A stretch of 57,351 bases of DNA from a virus. The notes below the pieces were generated by a model, which was not told the origin of the DNA, did not search any database, and saw only the letters and a program-made list of their open reading frames with translations. Below are positions 47,900 to 54,946 of this stretch, in pieces (the first letter of the stretch is position 1; every line of letters begins with the position of its first letter). Location of the stretch: IMG/VR virus record IMGVR_UViG_3300008116_000049, positions 1 through 57,351 of that record. One strand, 5' to 3'. The translations under genes and the position numbers were made by a program.

Positions 47900-48296
47900 C
47901 TAATCTCCGTATAGTCCTAATTGTTTTACTCCATCGGTCCATCTCGCATTCGAGATAGGTAATCAACTCGGCCCGCGCGGATTTCAAATGCTTATGACTA
48001 TGAGGAGTACTAACATCACACCGCTCAATAACTGATAGGTGTCCCTTCTGTCTTACTAGATAGTTACCATAACCTGTTACACTGGCGGGCCTAATAGCGC
48101 GGGCTACGCGGATACTAGCCTTATAATCTGCGCGCCCCTTCTTCAGGTAATTAAGTAATCTACTCTGCTGCGTCATAAAACTTAGACTAGACTGCCTATC
48201 ATGCGCCACGGCCGCGAGATAATCAGTCACACCTATATAAGAATCGGGGCCCTTATATATAACGTAGTACCACGGTCTATTATCTAGAATTGACAT
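47841..48296 (-). CDS. hypothetical basic protein
   Basis: 151 residues, Arg/Lys-rich (SRLLNYLKKGRADYKAS, RVARAIRPASVTGYGN). It runs 59 nt into the helicase gene and overlaps the kinase-like gene by 17 nt. The last 20 residues therefore share DNA with the helicase N-terminus. No family recognised; nucleic-acid binding is possible. Confidence 0.5.
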   Translation of the reverse strand: MSILDNRPWYYVIYKGPDSYIGVTDYLAAVAHDRQSSLSFMTQQSRLLNYLKKGRADYKASIRVARAIRPASVTGYGNYLVRQKGHLSVIERCDVSTPHSHKHLKSARAELITYLECEMDRWSKTIRTIRRLDADNVQRPLSDAAGSSREW

Positions 48297-48867
48297 AAAT
48301 CTTAAGCAATCTCTCTAGTGCCCTCTTCAAGTCTGATACTCTGCGGTAGTCATTAACTATGTCTATATAATGAACGCCCGCCCCATTAAGGCGAGCCAGA
48401 CGGTCTTTAATAGCCTGATAGTTAACATCACTACTCAGTACCTGCTCAGACGAGCGGCTTATATTGATTACTATACAACATCTATTAATCAATGTAGATA
48501 GCATACTCTCTATTACCTCTACCTCCTCCAGGTTGCGTAGGGACAATAGAACAGTAGGTATACCCTCGCTGATATGGTGCTGTATCTCAGTCCGCATCAT
48601 ACGACTAGAGAAGTAGGGGTCATTCTCTCTCATGAAGTGATAGAGATTAACCATGAACTGATTCATGGTTATATTCATACCATTGGGCGTATACTCTTTG
48701 TATACTGTTGTATCGAGGGCCCCCTCTGGCAATCCATAGTATTTCTCTGTGAAGCGCTTCCATGGAGCTATAGGATGAATCTCCTCTACCCCCAGTAACT
48801 TAGATAAACATTTAGAGGCTTCAGTCTTACCTGAACCACTTAGACCATGAATAATAATAAAGAACAT
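48280..48867 (-). CDS. P-loop kinase, deoxynucleoside monophosphate kinase-like
   Basis: 195 residues. The P-loop IIIHGLSGSGKTEASK (Gly8-Thr15) opens the protein. A lid-like and acceptor-like region follows (RMMRTEIQHHISEG). LRNLEEVEVIESML and RCCIVINISRSSEQV match the alternating strands of nucleoside kinases. Phage dNMP kinases feed replication with dNTP precursors. The exact substrate cannot be read. First leftward gene after the AT-rich island. Confidence 0.65.
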   Translation of the reverse strand: MFFIIIHGLSGSGKTEASKCLSKLLGVEEIHPIAPWKRFTEKYYGLPEGALDTTVYKEYTPNGMNITMNQFMVNLYHFMRENDPYFSSRMMRTEIQHHISEGIPTVLLSLRNLEEVEVIESMLSTLINRCCIVINISRSSEQVLSSDVNYQAIKDRLARLNGAGVHYIDIVNDYRRVSDLKRALERLLKIYVNSR

Positions 48868-48884
48868 AAGTAGTCATGCAAGGA

Positions 48885-48913
48885 TTGACAATTTTAGAAG
48901 TCTCTGATAAAAT
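48885..48913 (+). promoter_or_regulatory. consensus sigma-70-type promoter for the tRNA-like RNA
   Basis: TTGACA at 48885-48890, a 17-nt spacer, and TAAAAT at 48908-48913 (5 of 6 to TATAAT). It points right, against the flanking genes. The expected start is near 48920, exactly where the tRNA-like acceptor strand begins. Confidence 0.75.
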
Positions 48914-48918
48914 TGAAA

Positions 48919-49120
48919 TGCTAGAGTAGCTTGGTAGCTAAAGGCTGAAACGGAGCCTTCAACCGAAAAGGGACTTAATACAAAAAATACCTTTGTTTTT
49001 TGTTTCAAAACTGAAATTTGCGAATCCACCGAACTTGGCAAAGATTGAGTGAGGGAAGGGCGTTTCGTCAGGAGTAGATTTAATTAAGTTTTGCGGGTTC
49101 AATTCCCGTCTCTAGTACCT
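48919..49120 (+). ncRNA. structured tRNA-like RNA with a large internal insert
   Basis: The 5' end GCTAGAG (48920-48926) pairs with CTCTAGT (49110-49116) as a 7-bp acceptor stem with one G-U; a T-A pair can extend it. A regular T-arm precedes the 3' strand without a gap: GCGGG, loop TTCAATT, CCCGT (49093-49109). After the acceptor comes TAGCTTGGTAGCT (short D-arm-like) and a 6-bp hairpin AAGGCT...AGCCTT. GACTTAAT (48972-48979) can pair with ATTAAGTT (49083-49090), closing a roughly 100-nt insert just before the T-arm. The end is ACCT, not ACCA. The closest known layout is tmRNA, but no tag ORF ending in ALAA is visible. It could be a diverged tmRNA, an intron-bearing tRNA or a tRNA mimic. Confidence 0.6.
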
Positions 49121-49158
49121 ATTAAATTATGCCACCAGTCACGAGTTAATAAATTCAT

Positions 49159-49431
49159 TTAATACTCATTGAGTCGCATTTTTAGATTCTTCAGTTTTTC
49201 AAGTTTTCTTTCAGTTTGTTTAATTGCTTTAAGTCTCTTTTCTTCAAAGACTTTTTGAGCTTCTGTTTCCGTTAGCACATACTCTTTTGAGGTAAATCCG
49301 TCTAGCATTAACATATTAAATTTACGGGGATTATCCGGGGAAAATACCCCATGGCAGATTTTTCCATTGCACTTTATAATGCCACTTGTCAAAGCGTATT
49401 TTGTGACATAAACTGTAATTGTTTCGTCCAT
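49159..49431 (-). CDS. small phage-type hypothetical protein
   Basis: 90 residues: MDETITVYVTKYALTSGIIK, then a beta domain, and a basic coiled tail EEKRLKAIKQTERKLEKLKN. This N-terminal strand plus KLEKL tail is a pattern common in small phage proteins of unknown role. GGAG precedes the ATG. AT-rich, host-like composition. Confidence 0.65.
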   Translation of the reverse strand: MDETITVYVTKYALTSGIIKCNGKICHGVFSPDNPRKFNMLMLDGFTSKEYVLTETEAQKVFEEKRLKAIKQTERKLEKLKNLKMRLNEY

Positions 49432-49460
49432 TGATTTACTCCTATGGTTATTATTTTTAG

Positions 49461-49542
49461 TGGGTTAGGCTGGGTTTGCACCAGCGTGGAATTACTCTAC
49501 AGATTTACAGTCTGTCGCCTTCGACTACTCGGCCACTAACCC
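49461..49542 (-). tRNA. tRNA-Tyr (GUA)
   Basis: The cloverleaf on the minus strand has acceptor GGGTTAG/CTAACCC with discriminator A, D-arm GCC...GGC, anticodon stem ACAGA/TCTGT with loop CTGTAAA (anticodon GTA), a long variable arm as expected for bacterial Tyr, and T-stem GCTGG/CCAGC. CCA is not encoded. The T-loop reads TGCAAAC, so position 55 is G instead of the near-universal U, which is odd. It sits in the AT-rich island between small genes. Confidence 0.92.
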
Positions 49543-49583
49543 TTGTTTAGATTTATCTTACCATAATTCTTAATGCCTGTCAA

Positions 49584-50045
49584 TCATGGTTTTTGATTTT
49601 CTTGATTCTTTTGAGATTCTTGCAAATTGAGAAGTTGAAGCACAGCTTCATCTGCGTCTTTACGCGCCATACTACAAGTCCATAGTCTTTGTTCATTGCG
49701 CTTAATAATGATAATTTCTGTATCAGAAACTGAACAAACTAAATCATTTTTCTGTTTTATTAGTTGATTAAGAGATTCTATTCGTTGCTTTTGTTCTAAT
49801 TCAGAAACGGGTTGAGGTTTTTCTCCGTACTCTTGTGTAGAGAAAACAATAGCTAACATAAAACTTTTTGTTTCTTTAAACTGAAACCGAATAATCTGCC
49901 AACTAAATTCACCATCAGGTTCTAATTCTCGATTCCAAATATTTAGAAAGGTCTGTAAATAACCTTCTAATCCTTTTTGAGTTTGACGGTTTTTATTAAT
50001 ATCACTGACTAAAAATCCCGTATCTAACAGAATATTTGACTTCAT
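49584..50045 (-). CDS. hypothetical protein with a PIN-like first strand, downstream of an antitoxin-like gene
   Basis: 153 residues. It begins KSNILLDTGFLVSDINKN, like the first strand of VapC-type PIN toxins, whose usual start is ILLDTGFLVAL with the catalytic Asp. The rest (FLNIWNRELEPDGEFSWQ, FSTQEYGEKPQPVSELE, LWTCSMARKDADEAVLQLL) has none of the further PIN acidic residues in place. It could be an in-frame fusion of a toxin start to another cyanobacterial protein, or an unrelated family with a chance match. The 4-nt overlap with the antitoxin-like gene supports a toxin-antitoxin origin. Confidence 0.5.
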   Translation of the reverse strand: MKSNILLDTGFLVSDINKNRQTQKGLEGYLQTFLNIWNRELEPDGEFSWQIIRFQFKETKSFMLAIVFSTQEYGEKPQPVSELEQKQRIESLNQLIKQKNDLVCSVSDTEIIIIKRNEQRLWTCSMARKDADEAVLQLLNLQESQKNQENQKP

Positions 50046-50287
50046 TTGCTGCCAATACCTCGAAGATAGTCTTTATTAGTGGCTAAGTCCCCCGGTCCGC
50101 CATCGACACAACCAATATATTCTTTGGCTGCTTCATAGAATGAAATCGTTTTTTCTTCAGTGAGTTCTTTCTTCTCTGCCTTAAATTGCAAGAATTTAAT
50201 AAAGTCGATTACTTCTTGCTGTTGTTGGGGAGTGAGGGCGTTTAGTTTTTCTAAGATGGTTTGTGAGTGAGTGGTTGCTGATATCAT
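50042..50287 (-). CDS. antitoxin-like protein (DUF2281/VapB-type)
   Basis: 81 residues. LEKLNALTPQQQQEVIDFIK, LQFKAEKK, then ISFYEAAKEYIGCVDGGPGD and LATNKDYLRGIG. This is the standard form of cyanobacterial antitoxins paired with PIN toxins: the helical LPPEQQQEVLDF start dimerises and the tail blocks the toxin. AAGAG precedes the ATG. Overlap with the next gene is 4 nt. Host-like composition suggests acquisition from a cyanobacterium. Confidence 0.75.
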   Translation of the reverse strand: MISATTHSQTILEKLNALTPQQQQEVIDFIKFLQFKAEKKELTEEKTISFYEAAKEYIGCVDGGPGDLATNKDYLRGIGSK

Positions 50288-50418
50288 GGGTTAATTCTCT
50301 TGGGGGTTCTTCTGACTGACTGTCTTGAATAGAGTAAGAGTAAGAATATCAAGGATTTAACAGTTCTACATAAAACATATTGTGACTCCGATTAATTTTA
50401 CATATAAAGTTTTAATGT

Positions 50419-50724
50419 TTATTCATTGCCAAGATACCATTGCTTATCACTAAGAAACCAGAAAAACATTCCTTTGCAAGAATTAGTACAGTCTTTCTCA
50501 GATATTAATTCTTGCCATAAACGAAAACATTCAAAAAATTGCTCCCATCCATAAGGAACATCTTCTTTAAGATTAGTCCAAATAATAGATAGATACCTTT
50601 CGATAAGATTGCGTATTGTTAAGATTAAAGAGTGTGGTTTTATTCCCATCTCTTTTAGTTCTGCTTTGGTTAATTTCTTTCTTAGAAATTGATCGATCTT
50701 TTTATCTAGTTGCGTTTGATTCAT
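50419..50724 (-). CDS. hypothetical host-like protein
   Basis: 101 residues, AT-rich: IDQFLRKKLTKAELKEMGIK, LIERYLSIIWTNLKED, KGMFFWFLSDKQWYLGNE. Helical, soluble. Not recognised, no clear ribosome-binding site. A CRISPR-repeat-like element lies 13 nt upstream of its ATG. Confidence 0.5.
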   Translation of the reverse strand: MNQTQLDKKIDQFLRKKLTKAELKEMGIKPHSLILTIRNLIERYLSIIWTNLKEDVPYGWEQFFECFRLWQELISEKDCTNSCKGMFFWFLSDKQWYLGNE

Positions 50725-50736
50725 TGTTTAGTATCA

Positions 50737-50773
50737 GTTTCAATCCCTAATAAAGCTTAAACTTAATTGTTTC
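50737..50773 (+). CRISPR. solitary CRISPR-repeat-like element
   Basis: This 37-nt stretch starts GTTTCAATCCCTAATA and ends CTTAATTGTTTC. From memory it differs at about 7 positions from a common 37-nt cyanobacterial repeat (GTTTCAATCCCTAATAGGG..., ending TTAATTGGAAC). The G-rich arm of the repeat palindrome is altered (AAAG). It is a single copy and lies in the same orientation as the pair at 51122-51239. Confidence 0.45.
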
Positions 50774-50787
50774 TTTTTCCTTAATAT

Positions 50788-51054
50788 TTAATCTTCTCCC
50801 CAATCTGGGTAGTATTGTAAATAGACAGCTTGTCGCTCGATAGCTTCCTTCTCAAGCTTTTCAATTTCTTCGTCATCGAAGTCGTGGTCCCAAATTAGAG
50901 AATCAAGAAACTGGTCTTCTTTCTCTATAAACAATTCCTTCTTAACCATAAAATCTTGGCAACCATAAGACATCCCTCCGCTTTTCCCTATAAAAATAAG
51001 CGCATTGTCTTCAACGGTCGCCAAAAACTCTTTTAATTGTTTTGCAGTAATCAC
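50788..51054 (-). CDS. hypothetical acidic protein
   Basis: 88 residues from a GTG with a perfect AGGAGA about 8 nt upstream. ITAKQLKEFLATVEDNALIF, KKELFIEKEDQFLDSLIWDH, DFDDEEIEKLEKEAIERQ. Acidic C-terminal helix. Not recognised. It sits between the solitary and the paired CRISPR-like repeats. Confidence 0.6.
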   Translation of the reverse strand: MITAKQLKEFLATVEDNALIFIGKSGGMSYGCQDFMVKKELFIEKEDQFLDSLIWDHDFDDEEIEKLEKEAIERQAVYLQYYPDWGED

Positions 51055-51121
51055 TTTGTGTCTCCTAAATAAAAAGTTATCTTATCAATATTCGGATTGG
51101 GAATCTACCATAATTCAATCA

Positions 51122-51239
51122 GTTTCAATCTCTAGTAGGGTTTAAAACTAATACACAATAACACCTACTATTAACCAATTACGTTGAGTATGATAATGGT
51201 GAATCTCAAACCCTACTAGGGATTGAGATTAATTCTAAC
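51122..51239 (+). CRISPR. candidate mini-CRISPR: two degenerate repeats and one 44-nt spacer
   Basis: Repeat 1 (51122-51158) starts GTTTCAATCTCTAGTAGGG. Repeat 2 (51203-51239) contains CAAACCCTACTAGGG and ends GAGATTAATTCTAAC. Both are 37 nt, match the same cyanobacterial-type consensus in the same orientation, and are separated by exactly 44 nt (51159-51202). No cas genes are present. Because repeat 2's body is nearly palindromic (CCCTACTAGGG), the pair can also be seen as an inverted repeat. It could be a remnant, a phage mini-array or a repeat decoy RNA. Confidence 0.5.
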
Positions 51240-51265
51240 ACAATTTCTAATGTCTGTTAATAACT

Positions 51266-51529
51266 ATGGCTAAGAAGAAGAGCTTCACTTTTAAGAAAGA
51301 GCACAAGGATCCGGACGGAGGGCTAACAGCTAAGGGCCGCGCTGATTACAATCGCGCTACTGGCTCTAACCTGAAGCCCCCTGCCCCTAATCCCAAGAAC
51401 AAGACGGATGCGGCCCGCCGTAAGAGCTTCTGTGCGCGTAGCGCAGGCCAGGCGGATATGCACGATATAGACTGTCGCAAGACACCTAACAAGCGCTTAT
51501 GCAAGGCCCGCAAGGCATGGGCATGCTAG
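51266..51529 (+). CDS. small basic phage protein, DUF6321-like
   Basis: 87 residues: FKKEHKDPDGGLTAKGRADY, NRATGSNLKPPAPNPKNKTD, ARRKSFCARSAGQADMHD, RKAWAC. This matches a phage family I recall as DUF6321 (DPxGGLSxxGRxxYNRATGxNLKPP, RRKSFCAR, terminal WxC). Very basic, probably DNA binding or virion associated. It is the only plus-strand protein gene in the right half, lying between two leftward transcripts, so it needs its own promoter. Confidence 0.78.
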   Translation: MAKKKSFTFKKEHKDPDGGLTAKGRADYNRATGSNLKPPAPNPKNKTDAARRKSFCARSAGQADMHDIDCRKTPNKRLCKARKAWAC

Positions 51530-51542
51530 GACAGCGCTAGTG

Positions 51543-52985
51543 TCAAGTAGTGAATACAGTGACGTGATCACCACCGTATGTATCAGTGGCTATCCTAATG
51601 CGCGCCTCACTCTGAGAGTGGAACCAGCCCTGTGGATCCACGAAGTCAATTATAGGTGGGTTACGCTTACCCTCTTTAACGCGTAAGGCCCGGCCCACCT
51701 TTTGAATCATAGATACACCGTCTACTCCTCCCTTACCGCCGGCGGCCATTATAATACTACCAATAGAGCGTATGCTTACACCTAGGCTCAAGATACCCTC
51801 ACTGGCTATAGCGCCAGATATAGAGCCCGCTGACAGCTGGTCCAGTACATTGGTTATGTTAGTACTCTTACCATGAATAATGGGTAGAGATGTGCCCAGC
51901 GCCTCTAGCTCAGTCAGTACGTTAAGGGCCTGACTGGCAGGATTCTTCTTCTTACTACTAGTACCTACCTTACGTACTAGGATGAGCACAGGCCCATAGC
52001 CGTCTTTTATCAGTCGGCATGCGTGCCTTGCTATAAGGGCATTGCGGGCTCTATTATTAACTATGACGCTATCGTATAGCTGATTATAGAGATATGGTGT
52101 GAAGGGCTTATTGAATGAGCTGTGCGTTACTGCACCGGGAGGAGCTGGATAGAACTCGAACTTAGGTTGCATAATGACACCGCTCTCGATGAGAGTAGTC
52201 TCTTGATACTCTGCGAGAAGAGGGCCGAATATAGCCTCCATCATCTTAGGGCGAGTAGGTGTAGCAGTCATGCCAATCTTATAACACGCGTTGACTAATG
52301 ACAGAGCAGTAGTGATACCACTTACATTCATATAGGTATGCGCCTCATCGAACACAGCGACCTCAATACCAGAGAGCCACTCTATATAGCGTCTATCGCC
52401 CCGTTTAATACGCTCATAGAGAGTATCTACGGTAGCGATAGTCATAGCTCCAATATCATCATTACCATCTCCTACTAGCCCAGGAGAGAGGCCCGCCCAC
52501 TCCTGCACATCCTCTGCCATCTGGTAGAGTAGACGTACGGTAGGTACTACTATGAGTCGGCGGGCCTCGAAGTACTTCATCAGCGTAGCAATAACAGCGC
52601 TCTTCCCATAACCAGTAGCAGCCCGCACGTAGCCCCGGTAGCCCCGTAATATGCTAGTTATTGCCTCTCGTTGGTCGAGACGTAGTCTAGCGTCTATAAC
52701 GGGATCGAGTAGAGTTGGTCGGGGGGGCAATTCTAGAGTAGCGGTATGGCCAGCCCGTCGTAGTAACTCCATATAAAGAGGGAGGAGGCCCGCCAATAAG
52801 CGATAGCCTCCTTGCCCATCTGGATAATAGAGAGGGTAATGAGCGGGTATAGCTAGGAGTTCAATAGGAAGAATACCCGCTATAGAGCGGGCTTCCTCTA
52901 CGTCTAGCACTGCACAGAGATGTCTATGACAGTCTGGCAGTAGTTCTGGTATATAGGCCCAGTTACCATCTACTCGTATTATCAT
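51543..52985 (-). CDS. SF2 DNA helicase (DEAD/DEAH, UvsW/RadD-like)
   Basis: 480 residues. Motif I RAATGYGKSAV at 121-131, Ia VVPTVRLLYQM, motif II VFDEAHTYM (DEAH at 213-216), motif III GMTATPTRPKMM, and a C-terminal domain with GAIASEGILSLGVS and motif VI IQKVGRALR. The N-terminal 100 residues are a small phage-specific domain. Such helicases remodel forks and recombination intermediates. It overlaps the upstream gene by 4 nt. Confidence 0.88.
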   Translation of the reverse strand: MIIRVDGNWAYIPELLPDCHRHLCAVLDVEEARSIAGILPIELLAIPAHYPLYYPDGQGGYRLLAGLLPLYMELLRRAGHTATLELPPRPTLLDPVIDARLRLDQREAITSILRGYRGYVRAATGYGKSAVIATLMKYFEARRLIVVPTVRLLYQMAEDVQEWAGLSPGLVGDGNDDIGAMTIATVDTLYERIKRGDRRYIEWLSGIEVAVFDEAHTYMNVSGITTALSLVNACYKIGMTATPTRPKMMEAIFGPLLAEYQETTLIESGVIMQPKFEFYPAPPGAVTHSSFNKPFTPYLYNQLYDSVIVNNRARNALIARHACRLIKDGYGPVLILVRKVGTSSKKKNPASQALNVLTELEALGTSLPIIHGKSTNITNVLDQLSAGSISGAIASEGILSLGVSIRSIGSIIMAAGGKGGVDGVSMIQKVGRALRVKEGKRNPPIIDFVDPQGWFHSQSEARIRIATDTYGGDHVTVFTT

Positions 52986-54148
52986 TCGGCCCAGGGGTTC
53001 CCATTAATCTCAATTGTCTCTTCTTCTACAATTTCCGCAGGACACGGGCCAGCACTCTTTGTGTTACTAAAGTCACCCTCATTGAGAACATTAATCTCAC
53101 CAGTAGGATTAATCTGCTGCCAGTACTTGCGTGCCGTCTTAATAGCCCCTAAGTCAGGAATCTCCTTAACTGCGAAGTTTAGTGATGCCTTGGGGTTCTT
53201 ATCTTCTGGATTAGGCGGTACGATACTAATGATAATAGTCTGAAAATAAGGGCTCATCTTCATTGCAATAGTATCGCGTTTGCCAACAGGGGCATTATTG
53301 AAGTCCTTGCTGTGCTTGTAGATGAGATTATTGACCATGGCTTCATAACCAACACTAGTCCACTGTTTAGTTGAGGCATCCCAGATACCACGACGAGTAG
53401 ACTTTGCCTTGAGGGGAATAATTAGGATGAAGCCAGTATCATCCATGAGTTCTTTCACTGTATAGTCATTGAAGGTAGATGTGACCTTGCCTCCCTTATT
53501 GGACAATACTCGAGTGGTGAAGCCTGTAACATAGAAGATAATCTGGCCCGTCGGGCTACAGGTAACAGGGCGGTCCTTACCTTCTACCTCTTGACTATGT
53601 AGGCCTGCGCGAATACATTCACTACAGGTCATGCCCTTCTTACCAACTAGACCTAGCTTATCGACAATAGGTAGAGGGCGATTGGGTGGATCTCCATATT
53701 CAGTTACGCCCTTGAGACATACGTTCTCAGGGAGGGCCTGGATTAGTTTAATACTACCATCAGGATAGGTACGCTTATATCCCACACTATTACAGAAGCG
53801 CACATATTTACTATTAGCTTCATCCCAATAGCTGTGGTCTAACTGCGCCTGGTGCTGTAGTATTACGCCCTGTAACCGTACAATCACACCATTCACGCCC
53901 TCGAATTGTTCGAATAACTTCTGGTCATCCTGGCCTGGGTAGGCCCAGCGCATCTCTTGGCTATCTTGATAACTAGCGCTATTAAGACGGCGGACGACAA
54001 TATCCTTAGGCAGCGAGGTAAAGAATGTATTGGGACTACTCTTCGATGTATTGATATCAATAGTATCAGTGATGGTATTGATATCAATGTTCAGTTCAGT
54101 AGCTAAACTAAGATAATCGTTATCGACATTAAGTAATAAATCAGACAT
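52982..54148 (-). CDS. zinc-ribbon protein, candidate ssDNA-binding protein
   Basis: 388 residues with a four-cysteine-type ribbon: CLKGV (about 145), then TCSECIRAGLHS and PVTCSPTG (about 174-199). Beta-rich surroundings (QIIFYVTGFTTRVLSNK, FILIIPLKAKSTRRGIWD) suggest an OB-like fold. The C-terminus is acidic (EIVEEETIEI), as in many ssDNA-binding proteins. Placement between clamp loader and SF2 helicase fits a gp32-like role, but the family is not firmly recognised. No strong ribosome-binding site. Confidence 0.5.
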   Translation of the reverse strand: MSDLLLNVDNDYLSLATELNIDINTITDTIDINTSKSSPNTFFTSLPKDIVVRRLNSASYQDSQEMRWAYPGQDDQKLFEQFEGVNGVIVRLQGVILQHQAQLDHSYWDEANSKYVRFCNSVGYKRTYPDGSIKLIQALPENVCLKGVTEYGDPPNRPLPIVDKLGLVGKKGMTCSECIRAGLHSQEVEGKDRPVTCSPTGQIIFYVTGFTTRVLSNKGGKVTSTFNDYTVKELMDDTGFILIIPLKAKSTRRGIWDASTKQWTSVGYEAMVNNLIYKHSKDFNNAPVGKRDTIAMKMSPYFQTIIISIVPPNPEDKNPKASLNFAVKEIPDLGAIKTARKYWQQINPTGEINVLNEGDFSNTKSAGPCPAEIVEEETIEINGNPWAE

Positions 54149-54259
54149 ATTCGTGTAATTGTATGTGGTGTATATCTGGTTTAGGTGAACCAGTAACCTT
54201 ATAGACGCGACTAATCAATGCGATAGCCGTAGTTATGCGGCAGGAGCCAGCACTCGGTC

Positions 54260-54946
54260 CTAGTTCAGAAGTGTATCAAGAAAGGCGAGGTCGTCTTCTG
54301 ATGGGGTGGGCCCCACTCTAGCTATCCACTCCTCTAGCGCTAGTACCAGCCAGCTAGAGCGTGGGCCACCTGCTCTAACACAGGCAGCTACTCTCTCTAT
54401 AGCAACACCTATACTATCAGTGCGGCTATTAGACATCAATGCTACATATACCTCACTATCTAGGTTAAGTATGTGGCGGGCCCCGCGACCCAGGCGTACT
54501 CGGTTACTCCGAGTGCTAGGCTCGACCCAATCTGCTGGCTTACCAGTCTCCTTATAGAGCAGGCTAAGTATTAATAGCTCTGCTCCCAGGCGACGAGGGG
54601 CCATATGATAGGCTCGCCATAGATTAAGGCGCCCCTGCTGCGTGAGTACGCCCCCTACCTTATTCAGGATAGCCTGATACTGATTGGGGTCTACCTCATA
54701 ACTTGTACCGCGAGCGGCCCATGCAACTGGTATCCTATCGAAGACGAGATAGGCGGTGTTACCCTCTACCTGTGTTACATGATCGATAGCAGGGGGCCCC
54801 TCCCATATAACCACCACTGGCTCTAGGAAGTTACCCCACTCGAGACAGGTCGCATCGTGTCCTACTAGAGGAGTAATACCCTGCTGCCGCAAGTGATAGT
54901 TGAGTAGAGTGACAGGTGTAGTAGTCAGGTATATCACTGCAGCCAC
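54260..54946 (-). CDS. possible clamp-loader partner (delta-like)
   Basis: 228 residues; overlaps the clamp-loader gene by 13 nt. The first 130 residues look like a Rossmann-type fold with WEGPPAIDHVTQVEGNTAYL, VFDRIPV and LNLWRAYHMAPRRLGAELL; the rest is helical (GVAIERVAACVRAG). This is the layout of inactive clamp-loader delta subunits (a degenerate ATPase core plus a helical collar), but no P-loop or clear signature is present. Assignment rests mainly on position. Confidence 0.4.
   Translation of the reverse strand: MAAVIYLTTTPVTLLNYHLRQQGITPLVGHDATCLEWGNFLEPVVVIWEGPPAIDHVTQVEGNTAYLVFDRIPVAWAARGTSYEVDPNQYQAILNKVGGVLTQQGRLNLWRAYHMAPRRLGAELLILSLLYKETGKPADWVEPSTRSNRVRLGRGARHILNLDSEVYVALMSNSRTDSIGVAIERVAACVRAGGPRSSWLVLALEEWIARVGPTPSEDDLAFLDTLLN

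Noticed and set aside
48919-49120. Standard tmRNA
   Set aside because: Acceptor, T-arm and closing helix fit, but no tag ORF ending ALAA was found; the only GCA-started frame reads A-K-I-E-stop. Kept as tRNA-like RNA.
54176-54193. Short hairpin CTGGTT...AACCAG in the 54149-54259 spacer
   Set aside because: Only a 6-bp stem with no T-tract; not enough to call a terminator or operator.
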